DNA from: Candidatus Rokuibacteriota bacterium
GTDB taxonomy: Bacteria > Methylomirabilota > Methylomirabilia > Rokubacteriales > CSP1-6
Length of the DNA stretch: 32,206 bases
NCBI GenBank assembly: GCA_003220615.1
Contig: QHTB01000055.1
Span: forward strand, 1 to 32,206
Reading direction: 5' to 3'
Under the pieces are notes generated by a model. That model saw nothing but the letters and a program-made list of their open reading frames with translations, was not told where the DNA came from and made no database searches. A program made the position numbers and the translations under genes. Below are positions 25,017 through 32,206 of the stretch, piece by piece (position 1 is the first letter of the stretch; every line of letters begins with the position of its first letter).

Positions 25017-26243
25017 CTACTTCCCCGCCTGCCAGACGAGCTTGCGCGTGGCCAGCTCGTTCGGCGCCACCGTGAAGGGCTCGCCGCCCTGCCACTGGAC
25101 GATGATCGGGATCGCGCCGATGCGCCGCCCGTGCTCGTCGTAGCGGATGCGCCCGGGGGCCAGCGCGGTCGCCGCCGGGCCGCTGGTGATGTCGAGCTTG
25201 GCCACGGCGTCGCGGATCGCCTTGGGATCGGTCGACTTCGCCCGCTCGGCGGCTTCCTTGATGATCCAGACGTGGGCGTAGCTCATCAGCGGATCCTGGG
25301 TCATGAACGGCTCGCCCGTCCGCTCCTTGAAGCGCTTGACCAGCTCCTCCTGGCCCTTGAGCGGATGCGCCGCCACCACGGCCTTGATGCTGTCGAGCAG
25401 CTCGGGGCCGACGGCCTTGACGTACTCGGGCGTCACCAGCCACGCGCCCACGCCCTGGATCGGCGACTTCACGCCGAACTCCTTGACCTTCTGCAGCACC
25501 TGGATCGAGTCGGGGAAGTTGGTCGCGCCGTAGAAGATGATGTCGGGCTGGGTGGCGCGGATCTTCTGGACGATCGCGGTGGCGTCGGCCAGCGGTGGCG
25601 TCCAGATCTCGTCGACGACGACCTCGATGCCCTTGGCCTTCAGCAGCTTCTCGCGCAGCGGCTTGAAGAAGAAGACGGTGGCGGCGGTGTTGTCGCCGAT
25701 GATCGCGGCCTTCTTGATCGGCTGGTTGTTGCGCTTGGCGATCTCGACGAGCTGCTCGAGCGCCTGCTCGGCCTGGGCCGAGGAGACCGGGCTCGACTGG
25801 AACGTGTACTTGAAGCCGCGCTCGGTGATCGAGTCGGCGTAGGAGAGCGTGAACCACGGGACTTCGAGCCGCTCGGCCACCTCGGTGACGCCGAGCGTGA
25901 AGGAGCTCAGCCAGGAGCCGATGCCGGCGCTGATCTTCTCGCGGGTCAGCGCGCGCTGGGCGGCGCTCACCGCCTTCTCGACGCTGTCACCCGCGTCGGC
26001 CTCGCGCAGCACGATCTTGGCGCCGCCGAGCGACTTGATCCCGCCCTGGGCGTTGACCTCGGCGATCGCCATCTCGGCGCCCATCTTCTTGAGCTGGCCC
26101 TGGCGGGCCCAGCGGCCGGACAGCGGTACCACCAGCGCGATTTTCAAATCCTCGGCCGCCGGCGCCGTCGCCGGCGTGAGCAGCATCGGCGCCGCGATCA
26201 GCACGGCCATGACCACTGCGAGTCCCACTGCGACGTTCTTCAT
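25017..26243 (-). CDS. livK: Branched-chain amino-acid-type ABC substrate-binding protein (LivK-like)
   Basis: The 408-residue periplasmic protein has a Sec signal peptide (MKNVAVGLAVVMAVLIAAPM, ending near APAAE). The Peripla_BP_6 fold starts KIALVVPLSGRWARQGQ; next come EMAIAEVNAQGGIKSLGG, AGIGSWLSSFTLGVTEVAER, KKAAIIGDNTAATVFFF and TQPDIIFYGATNFPD. The ATG at 26243 has GGAGGAG 5-7 nt upstream; the longer frame upstream is the crotonase gene read in another frame. It is followed by livH, livM-livG and livF and preceded by acyl-CoA enzymes. The ligand may be an amino acid or an aromatic or aliphatic carboxylate degraded through a CoA ester. Confidence 0.93.
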   Translation of the reverse strand: MKNVAVGLAVVMAVLIAAPMLLTPATAPAAEDLKIALVVPLSGRWARQGQLKKMGAEMAIAEVNAQGGIKSLGGAKIVLREADAGDSVEKAVSAAQRALTREKISAGIGSWLSSFTLGVTEVAERLEVPWFTLSYADSITERGFKYTFQSSPVSSAQAEQALEQLVEIAKRNNQPIKKAAIIGDNTAATVFFFKPLREKLLKAKGIEVVVDEIWTPPLADATAIVQKIRATQPDIIFYGATNFPDSIQVLQKVKEFGVKSPIQGVGAWLVTPEYVKAVGPELLDSIKAVVAAHPLKGQEELVKRFKERTGEPFMTQDPLMSYAHVWIIKEAAERAKSTDPKAIRDAVAKLDITSGPAATALAPGRIRYDEHGRRIGAIPIIVQWQGGEPFTVAPNELATRKLVWQAGK

Positions 26244-26287
26244 CGATCTCCTCCTGCCCGGAGCTTCGGGGGGTCTACTGTACTCGG

Positions 26288-27049
26288 CTACGTGTAGTTC
26301 GGGTCGCGCTTTTCGAGGAAGGCCCGCACGCCCTCGGAGAAGTGGGGACTGGCCCGCACGCGGTCGCCTAGCTCTTGATCGAGCGCTTCGCGCGACTGCG
26401 TGTGGACGGCGATCGTCGTGCTGATCTGCTCCTTGACCGCCTGCACGGCGCTCGGGCTGTTGGCCGCGATGGTCTCGGCGGTGGCGAGCGCCCACGGCAT
26501 CAGGTCGGCCGCGGGCAGCACGCGATTGACGAGGCCGATCCGCGCCGCCTCGGCGGCGTCGATCAGCTTCGCGGTGAGCAGCAGCTCCATCGCGTGGACG
26601 TAGCCGATCTGCTGCACGAGCTTGACGGTCCCGCCCCCGAACGGATAGATCGACCAGCGGACTTCGGGCAGGCCGAAGCGCGCGTGGGGCGCGGCGGCCC
26701 GGATGTCGGTCGACAGCAGCAGCTCGAGGCCGCCGGCCACGCAATCACCGTTGACCGCCGCCACGATCGGCTTGGCGTACGGCCGGGTCTTCAGGAGCGC
26801 GTCGTTCACGGTCCGCGCGATCGACGGATCGGCGGAGAGATCGCCGCTCATGTCGGCGCCCGAGGTGAAGGCGCGATCGCCGGCGCCGGTGAGGACGACG
26901 CAGCGACAGGGGCCGCGCTCGAGGCTCTCCCACAGCCGACCGAGCTCGGCCATCATCGCTCGCGTCATCGCGTTCCGGCGCGGCTGGTTGTCGATCGTGA
27001 CGACGACGACGTGAGGCCCGTGCTCGCGGACCCTGAGCGCCGTCGTCAC
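26288..27049 (-). CDS. Enoyl-CoA hydratase/isomerase family protein
   Basis: The 253-residue crotonase has conventional motifs: VVTIDNQPRRNAMT, oxyanion segment FTSGADMS, AAVNGDCVAGGLELLLSTD, FGLPEVRWSIYPFGGG, TAKLIDAAEAARIGLVNRV and the closing FSEGVRAFLEKRDPNYT. It would act on acyl-CoA thioesters in the cytosol. The GTG at 27049 overlaps the stop of the MDR gene (GTGA), fixing the start and showing co-translation. It lies 44 nt upstream of livK, tying CoA-ester chemistry to uptake. Confidence 0.93.
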   Translation of the reverse strand: MTTALRVREHGPHVVVVTIDNQPRRNAMTRAMMAELGRLWESLERGPCRCVVLTGAGDRAFTSGADMSGDLSADPSIARTVNDALLKTRPYAKPIVAAVNGDCVAGGLELLLSTDIRAAAPHARFGLPEVRWSIYPFGGGTVKLVQQIGYVHAMELLLTAKLIDAAEAARIGLVNRVLPAADLMPWALATAETIAANSPSAVQAVKEQISTTIAVHTQSREALDQELGDRVRASPHFSEGVRAFLEKRDPNYT

Positions 27050-28032
27050 CGCGCCGGCAGCTCGGGCATGACGACGATCTTGCCGTGCGCCTTGCGGTCG
27101 GTGAGGAGCCGGATCGCCTCGACCGTACGCTCGAGCGGCAGGCGATGGGTGACGCACGGCTTGAGCTGGCCCGTCGCGTACCACTGCAGCAGCTCGTCGA
27201 TGGTCCGCCGCAGCTTGTCGGGTTCGTGCCACCGGAAATAGCGCAGTGACGAGCCGAGCGCGGACCGGTGCTTCACGAGCAGGCGGTTGGCCGGAATGTT
27301 GGGGACGCCCGCGACGAAGCCGATCAATAAGATCCGTCCGCCCCAGCCGAGCGAGGAGAGCGCGGCGTCGAAGAGGTCACCGCCGATCGGGTCGAAGCAC
27401 ACGTTGGCGCCCTTGCCGTCGGTGAGCGCCATCACGCGGTCGGTGAGCTTCTCGGTGGCGTAGTTGATCAGCTCGTCGGCGCCACGCTCGCGCGCGACCG
27501 CGAGCTTCTCGTCCGTGCTGGCCGCGGCGATGACGCGCGCCCCCATCGCCTTGCCGATCTCGACCGCCGTCAGCCCGACGCCGCCGGCCGCGCCGAGCAC
27601 GAGCAGCGTCTCGCCAGGCTCGAGCCGGCCCTGCCAGCGGATGGCGACGTGGCTCGAGATGTACGCGATCGGGAACGCGCCCGCCTCGTCGAACGGCATC
27701 GTGCTCGGGATGGCGAACGTCTCGACCTCGTCGGCGGCGGCCCGCTCGGCGAAGCCGCCGTAGGCCAGGATCGCCATGACGTGATCGCCCGGCTTGTAGC
27801 GCGTGACACCGTCCCCGCATTGCGTCACGACGCCGGCGGCTTCGAGGCCGGGGCTAAAGGGGAGCGTCGGGCGTGTCTGATAGCGACCGGCCACCATGAT
27901 CGAGTCGGCGTAATTCACACCGGTCGCGTGGACGTTGATGACGACCTGACCGCGGCCGGGCGTCGGTGGAGCGACGTCCTCGACGATCAGGTCATCGATC
28001 GGGCCCCATGCGCGACACATCACGGCGCGCAT
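27046..28032 (-). CDS. NADPH:quinone oxidoreductase-like medium-chain dehydrogenase (zinc-free MDR)
   Basis: The 328-residue cytosolic oxidoreductase has the quinone-reductase N-terminal domain (VINVHATGVNYADSIMVAGR, PFSPGLEAAGVV, YKPGDHVMAI) and a Rossmann domain with LLVLGAAGGVGLTAVEIGKA. The nucleotide site continues with GADELINY and VCFDPIGGDLFDAAL. Zinc-ligand cysteines of alcohol dehydrogenases are absent. The ATG at 28032 has GAGGAG 8 nt upstream and lies 20 nt after the D-aminoacylase-like gene. Close relatives are often annotated as acryloyl-CoA or quinone reductases; the substrate is unknown. Confidence 0.93.
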   Translation of the reverse strand: MRAVMCRAWGPIDDLIVEDVAPPTPGRGQVVINVHATGVNYADSIMVAGRYQTRPTLPFSPGLEAAGVVTQCGDGVTRYKPGDHVMAILAYGGFAERAAADEVETFAIPSTMPFDEAGAFPIAYISSHVAIRWQGRLEPGETLLVLGAAGGVGLTAVEIGKAMGARVIAAASTDEKLAVARERGADELINYATEKLTDRVMALTDGKGANVCFDPIGGDLFDAALSSLGWGGRILLIGFVAGVPNIPANRLLVKHRSALGSSLRYFRWHEPDKLRRTIDELLQWYATGQLKPCVTHRLPLERTVEAIRLLTDRKAHGKIVVMPELPAR

Positions 28033-28052
28033 GGCTCAGGCTCCTCGACCGA

Positions 28053-29703
28053 TTACGACCGTCGGGCGAGCGGTCCCCGGAGCAGCTGCCCGGGCAGCGC
28101 GCCGGTGTGCTTGCCGTCACGCAGCAGCACCTCGCCGTTCACGACCGTCGCCGCGATGCCGCGCGTGCGCTGCACGAGTCGGCGGGCGCCAGCGGGGAGG
28201 TCGTCCACCACCTCCGGCATTTCGGCCGCGATCGTGTCCGGATCGAAGACCACCAGATCAGCCGCCATGCCCTGGCGGACGAGCCCACGGTCGTGGAAGC
28301 CCCACAGCGTGGCGGGCACGAGCGTCAGCATCCTGACCGCTTGCTCGAGCGTGAAGGCCTGCTTTGCCCGCACCCAGTGATAGAGCAGGTGGGTCTGGAG
28401 CGACGAGTCCATGAGCTGAGAGACGTGGGCCCCGGAGTCGGAGAACGTCGTGACCGCGCGCGGGTTGCGCATGATCTGGAGCGCGATGTCCTGGTCCTCG
28501 TTGGCCACGGGCTGGAGGAAGAAGAGGTCCAGGTCCTTCTCGAGCGCCAGCTCGATCATCGTCTCCGCCGGATGCTGGCCGCGCTCGCGCGCGACCTCGG
28601 CCACCGTGCGGTGCGGCCCCTCGACGGTGTCGAACACGAGCAGCCAGTCGTAGTCGGGCGGCTTCGGCTCGGTGCCCAGCGGACGCCGGCCATCGCGCTC
28701 GCCCGAGACCTCGACGAGCTTCTTGCGCGTCGCGGGATCGCGCAGGCGGTGCCGCTGCTCGGCGAGCGGAAGCTGGCGGAGCTCCTTCCACACCGGCAAC
28801 CAGTCGAACGGCATCTGGGTCTTGAACGACAGCAGCGCGCTGAGGGATCGGCTGTGGGCCTGGGCGAACATGCGGCCACCGGCGGCCGCGGTCTCGTCGA
28901 GCAGGTCCATGTACTTCTTCCACACGCCAGGGACGCCGCGCCGGCTGAAGACGCCGAACGTCACCGGCCGTCCAGTCTCGACGGCGAGGTTGCGCAGGCG
29001 GACGTGGTAGTCGCGCAGCGCCGGGTGATCGGGGACCCGGTCCACGTTCTCACCGGCCAGCTCGAAGATGCCGGCGTTCATCTCGCCCATCACGCCCACG
29101 AGCCGACGGATCTCGTCCCACAGCGCCAGACGGCTGGCGACCGGCCGGCCGTCGGCGGTCTCGTGGATCGGCGAGCGCGAGGTCGTGAAGCCCATGGCGC
29201 CGGCGCGGATCGCGTCGCGCAGCTCGCGCTCCATCGCGCGGAGGTCGTCCTCGCCGGCCGGCTTCTCGAACGCCCGCTCGCCCATGACGTAGGTGCGCAG
29301 GGCCGAGTGACCGATGTAGCAGGCGTAGTTGATGCCCTTGGGCAGGGACGCGACCCGATCGAGGAATTCCGGGAAGGTGGTCCACGTCCAGTCGATGCCC
29401 GCATCCATCGCCTCGGCCGCGATGTCCTCGGCGCGCTCGAGGTTCGACGACCGTGGTGATGCCGTGGTAGCACGACGAGGTCCCGAGGGGATCCCAGAAG
29501 ATCTGGGCGTCCATGTGGGTGTGGCCGTCGACGAAGCCTGGCGCGACGACGAGCCCGTCGGCGTCGATGACCTCGCGCGCCCGCTCGCGGATGCGGCCGA
29601 TCGTGTCGATCCGGCCGTGGCGCACGCCGATGTCGGCCGGGTACGCCGGCAAACCGGATCCATCGACCACCATCCCGTTCTTGATCACCAGGTCAAACGG
29701 CAT
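28053..29703 (-). pseudogene. N-acyl-D-amino-acid deacylase (D-aminoacylase)-like amidohydrolase, frameshifted with an internal deletion
   Basis: The gene starts at ATG 29703 (GAGGAG upstream) with FDLVIKNGMVVDGSGLPAY and the metal motif GFVDGHTHMDAQ, and runs to SCYHGITTVV near 29446. There the reading frame changes. The rest (NLERAEDIAAEAMDAGIDW, CYIGHSALR, MFAQAHSRS, TTFSDSGAHVSQ, MAADLVVFDPDTI, ending ARRS at 28053) is in another frame. The total of 1651 nt is not a multiple of three. Between TTVV and NLERAED the family normally has about 20 residues including MGNCGF, whose Cys is a zinc ligand; that block is missing. So there is a deletion as well as a frameshift, or an assembly collapse. 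An intact enzyme would hydrolyse N-acyl-D-amino acids, dihydropyrimidines or similar amides. Confidence 0.85.
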
Positions 29704-29794
29704 CGCGGGCTCCTCTCGTCGCCGGGGCCACCGGTCGACGTGAGCGATATCGTACTATGAACGCGGCGCCGGTTCCGGGCGTCCTACAGTCGAG

Positions 29795-30187
29795 ATGAAG
29801 CAGCGTTTGGTGAGCATCGCGCTCGCGGCCCTCGTCGCCCTCGTGATGGTGGCTCCGGCCTACGCCACGGGCGGCCACTGTGGCGGCCACGGCGGGCGTC
29901 GCGGCTCCTCGGGTGGTCACCACGGCCATCACCCGGGCTTTCATCATTTCCATCACCGAGGCCGCGTGTTCGTCGGCGTCACGCCCTTCCTCGCGTTTCC
30001 GTACTGGTGGGATTACCCGGCGTACTACTACCCTCCGACCGTCATTCAGCCCGAGCCACCCGTTTACATCCAGCAGCAGCCCGGGGGGCAGCCGTACTGG
30101 TACTACTGCCCGAGCGCGGGCGCCTACTACCCGAACGCGCCGAGCTGTCCTGAGCCCTGGGTCCCGGTTCCCGCCACTCCTCGCTGA
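29795..30187 (+). CDS. Small secreted His/Tyr/Pro-rich protein
   Basis: The 130-residue protein has a Sec signal peptide (MKQRLVSIALAALVALVMVA, cleaved near AYA). A Gly/His segment follows (residues 27-55, with GHCGGHGG, GHHGHHPGFHHFHHRG), then an apolar strand VFVGVTPFLAFPYWW and a Tyr/Pro/Gln-rich tail. The tail has two cysteines in YWYYCPSAGAYYPNAPSCPE. The His cluster could bind metal; the YYC...YYP...C pattern recurs in small bacterial envelope proteins of unknown function. The Shine-Dalgarno is weak (CGAG). It is transcribed divergently from the D-aminoacylase-like gene. Function unknown. Confidence 0.8.
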   Translation: MKQRLVSIALAALVALVMVAPAYATGGHCGGHGGRRGSSGGHHGHHPGFHHFHHRGRVFVGVTPFLAFPYWWDYPAYYYPPTVIQPEPPVYIQQQPGGQPYWYYCPSAGAYYPNAPSCPEPWVPVPATPR

Positions 30188-30244
30188 CCGGCGTTCGCCA
30201 GGCAGGTTTTACATCGACCGCCAGTCGTCCAGCAGCGTTCGTCG

Positions 30245-31897
30245 CTAGCGCCAATCGTCGACCGAGACGGTGTTCTGGTAGGTGCAGCCCATGATGCGCC
30301 AGTACCCGTTGGTCTCGCCCCCGACCACCACGACGTGGATGTCCTCGCGCCGGAACATCGGGATCAGCTCGTCCGGCGCCGCGCGGAGGTTCGACGCCCA
30401 CGGCTCCTCGCCGAACGTCGCCCGCGGGTAGACGTAATTCTGGACGAGCTGATAGTCCCAGTACTCGCTGGCCGGCAGTCGCGCGGTGTCGTGGAGCCAG
30501 TCGATGAGCGCGTCCTTCTTCGTGAAGCCGCCACGCTCGACGAACTGGCGCGCGGCGATCGGATCGAGCAAGAGCGTCGGCGGTCCGTAGGGATCCATCC
30601 CGCGGAGCAGGTTCCGGACGTGCTCGCGCCAGTGCTTCTCGCGCAGCCCGAGGGTGAAGGCGGTGGACCGGCATCCGGTGAAGACGCTCACGGCGCTCGC
30701 GTCGGGCCGGAGCCCGTGCTGGACGTGGAACGGCTCCCACGGGCTCCGCTCCTCGTTCTCGGCGAACGTCACGCTGTTGTACGCGTAGTTGTTGCCCTGG
30801 TTGCCCATGTAGGAGATGCCGGGCACCGAGCCGCCTTGCAGGTTTTGGGAGAGCAAGCCGTAGGCGCGGCCGATGGTCGCGTTGGCGTGGTTGTACGGCC
30901 CCATGGCCCCCGTGCCCGCGTTCATCGCGATCTCGCGGCGGATCGGTCCGTTGACCACCGCCATCGTCGCCATCGCGCTCGAGCTGCTTCCGCGCGCCGT
31001 CACGCCCGTGGCCGCTAGCGCGAGGATCACCGGGAAGTATTCGGGGCGCGCCCCCGCCATGACGGCGTTCACCGCGACCTTCTCGACCGAGTACTCCCAG
31101 TACTCGCGGAAGTGCGTGGACCGCATGCGTCCCACGATCTCGTCGGGCTTGCGACGGCTGCTCGCCAGCATGGCGGCCACGCGCTCCTCGGTCGGGAGCA
31201 CGATCGGCAGCATGTCCGTCCAGTGGTTGTCGAGGAACAGGCGGTGGAGGTTCTCCTCCGTATCGGGCTCGACGAGCCGGGGCGTCGAGCGGTCGAACTC
31301 GACGCCCGAGTCACTCCCGTCGAACGAGCGCGTGAGGCCTTCGACCACCTCTTGCATGACGGGCCGGCCGCTGATCGGATTCTTGCCGTCGACGTAGGCG
31401 CGGAGCTCCACGGCCGTCTTGCCCATGATGGGCTGGGGGACGAAGACCTGGCGGAGCCCCGGCATGCCGCTCACGTCCGCCACCGACCTCACCACGCGGT
31501 CGAACTTGTCGGTGTGCACGGCGACCGTGGGCACGCCGTACTTCGCTTCGATCGTCATCGCGTGCGCGGCGACCGCCGGCGCGCAGGTGCTTCAGTGGCC
31601 GACGCCGACGACGGCAGCGTGGCCGTTCGCCTTGATCTCCTCCCACGTCGCCGGGTCGTCCTTCAGGTACACGCTCGAGATCGGCTTGACCACCGTCTTC
31701 ACGCTCGGCATGTGGTCGGCGAACCACAATTGCATCTGCTTCAAGAACACGTCCGAGTCGTCGAACCGGCAGTCGACGAGATAGACCGTCTTGCCCTGGA
31801 GTGACGGCAGGCGTGGGGCCAGGGGCCTGGGGACGACCTTCGGAGGAAAGCCGACCGGGCTGAACACGGTGATCCTGTCGCTCATGTCGGCGCTCAT
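30245..31897 (-). CDS. Probable UGSC-family selenoprotein with in-frame UGA (Sec102)
   Basis: One frame of 551 codons runs from ATG 31897 to TAG 30245-30247 with a single internal TGA at 31592-31594 (codon 102). The protein reads through it coherently: VYLVDCRFDDSDVFLKQM, EIKANGHAAVVGVGH-U-STCAPAVAAHA, then MTIEAKYGVPTVAVHTDKFD. The redox-like U-S-T-C motif resembles the U-G-S-C motif after which I recall the UGSC (seleno)protein family is named; Cys forms exist. The first ~185 residues form this domain. Residues ~190-550 are a second domain (SVEKVAVNAVMAGARPEYFP, MAVVNGPIRREIAMNAG, NATIGRAYGLL, AENEERSPWEPFHV). The start overlaps the upstream stop (ATGA). A SECIS-like hairpin follows the UGA. 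The biochemical role is unknown. Confidence 0.8.
31564..31582 (-). promoter_or_regulatory. Candidate bacterial SECIS hairpin
   Basis: Starting 9 nt after the UGA, the mRNA can form a stem of three G-C pairs, one bulged C and four more G-C pairs (GCG-C-CGGC pairing with GCCG-CGC), closed by the tetraloop GGUC at 31574-31571. The first loop G is 18 nt after the UGA, inside the spacing range I recall for bacterial SECIS elements, and a GGU loop is typical. The fold was done by eye. Confidence 0.55.
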
Positions 31898-32206
31898 CCG
31901 CACGCGACCGCGTAGACGTCCTTGACGCCGGCGGGCAGCGCGTCCTCGCGCCAGGTGCGGCCCGCGTCGAGTGTGCCGAAGACCTGGCCGGTGCGGGAGA
32001 CGCAGAAGACCTGATCGGGATCCCGGTGATGGAGCGCCACCGCCATCATCGTGCTGTTGGCCTTGACGCCGTGATCGAAGCGCGTCCACGTCTGGCCGAG
32101 GTCGGCGCTGCGATAGAGCGACCCGTCCTCGCTGCGCGCCGCCGGGCTGAGACAGGCGTAGAACACCCGCGGGTCCTGCGGCGAGATGCGGATGTCGCGG
32201 CCGTAG
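31894..32206 (-). CDS. BNR/YCF48-like beta-propeller repeat protein, C-terminal part
   Basis: About 104 codons are inside the window; the gene continues past its right end, so the start is not seen. Repeats such as GSLYRSADLGQTWTRFD and GQVFGTLDAGRTWRED carry the S/T-x-D-x-G-x-T-W Asp-box of BNR/sialidase and YCF48-type propellers. The preceding strand reads DIRISPQDPRVFYA. The TGA at 31894-31896 overlaps the ATG of the selenoprotein gene (ATGA), so the two are translationally coupled and probably functionally linked. Asp-box propellers have many roles; none can be assigned here. Confidence 0.85.
   Translation of the reverse strand, partial: YGRDIRISPQDPRVFYACLSPAARSEDGSLYRSADLGQTWTRFDHGVKANSTMMAVALHHRDPDQVFCVSRTGQVFGTLDAGRTWREDALPAGVKDVYAVACG

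Noticed and set aside
24324..26297. Plus-strand open frame of 657 codons opposite livH and livK
   Set aside because: Low-complexity Arg/Glu/Asp/Leu-rich translation; antisense shadow of the Liv genes.
29735..29758. Promoter before the His-rich protein (TCGACG ... TACTAT)
   Set aside because: The -10-like TACTAT is reasonable but no -35 sits at 16-18 nt spacing, so it is not listed as a feature.
30219..30259. Near-duplicate CGCCAGTCGTC / CGCCAATCGTC at the 3' end of the selenoprotein gene, 30 bp apart
   Set aside because: Only 11 bp at 10/11 identity; too short to separate from chance, though it resembles the 29-bp-spaced duplication at 8075-8114.
31592..31897. A separate ~101-residue gene ending at the TGA, with a separate 437-residue gene starting at 31558
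   Set aside because: Same frame, coherent sequence between them, no ribosome site before 31558, and a selenoprotein-like motif at the TGA make one gene more likely.

Overview
The window is compact, very GC-rich bacterial DNA (GTG/TTG starts, 1-14 nt gene overlaps, few gaps) with no rRNA, tRNA, CRISPR array or complete insertion sequence. The gene content is peptide-type and branched-chain amino-acid-type ABC transporters, flavin monooxygenases of the luciferase type, metal-dependent amidohydrolases, crotonases and an enolase-superfamily enzyme. This fits a soil or sediment heterotroph of the Candidatus Rokubacteria / Methylomirabilota kind. That placement is inferred from style and content, not from a marker gene.

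Layout. (1) 1-4.0 kb: the end of a luciferase-like monooxygenase, an orphan response regulator, a Shedu-like (DUF4263) nuclease-domain protein, a Tat-exported amidohydrolase, and a divergent second luciferase-like monooxygenase. (2) 4.0-7.4 kb, minus strand: peptide-type ABC operon A (binding protein and two permeases, no ATPases), with a divergent secreted GlcG/HbpS-like protein. (3) 8.1-14.4 kb, minus strand: peptide-type ABC operon B (binding protein, permease, an unrelated PF04392-type binding protein wedged in, permease, two ATPases). Operon B's ATPases could also power operon A. (4) 14.5-18.1 kb: a divergent branched-chain-type binding protein, then a minus-strand amidohydrolase and muconate-cycloisomerase-like enzyme pair. 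(5) 18.2-21.4 kb: a truncated secreted-protein remnant beside an inverted-repeat element, a short GspE/PilB-type ATPase, an atypical crotonase with a clear promoter, and a small membrane protein. (6) 21.4-29.7 kb, minus strand: a long operon reading D-aminoacylase-like amidohydrolase (broken), quinone-reductase-like MDR, enoyl-CoA hydratase, LivK, LivH, a fused LivM-LivG and LivF. (7) 29.8-32.2 kb: a His/Tyr/Pro-rich secreted protein, a probable selenoprotein, and the end of a BNR/YCF48-like repeat protein.

The strongest discovery is at 30245-31897. One uninterrupted frame of 551 codons has an in-frame UGA at codon 102, in the motif GVGH-U-STC, and homology-like sequence runs straight through it. 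The context matches what I recall of the UGSC (seleno)protein family. A GC-rich hairpin with a GGUC loop starts 9 nt after the UGA and looks like a bacterial SECIS. Conventional annotation would split the gene into two false ORFs. Other points of note are a palindromic repeat translated in frame at both ends of the LivM-LivG fusion, a deletion plus frameshift that removes the expected Zn-ligand Cys block of the D-aminoacylase-like gene, a foreign binding-protein gene inside operon B, and a Shedu-like nuclease gene directly behind an amidohydrolase stop codon.
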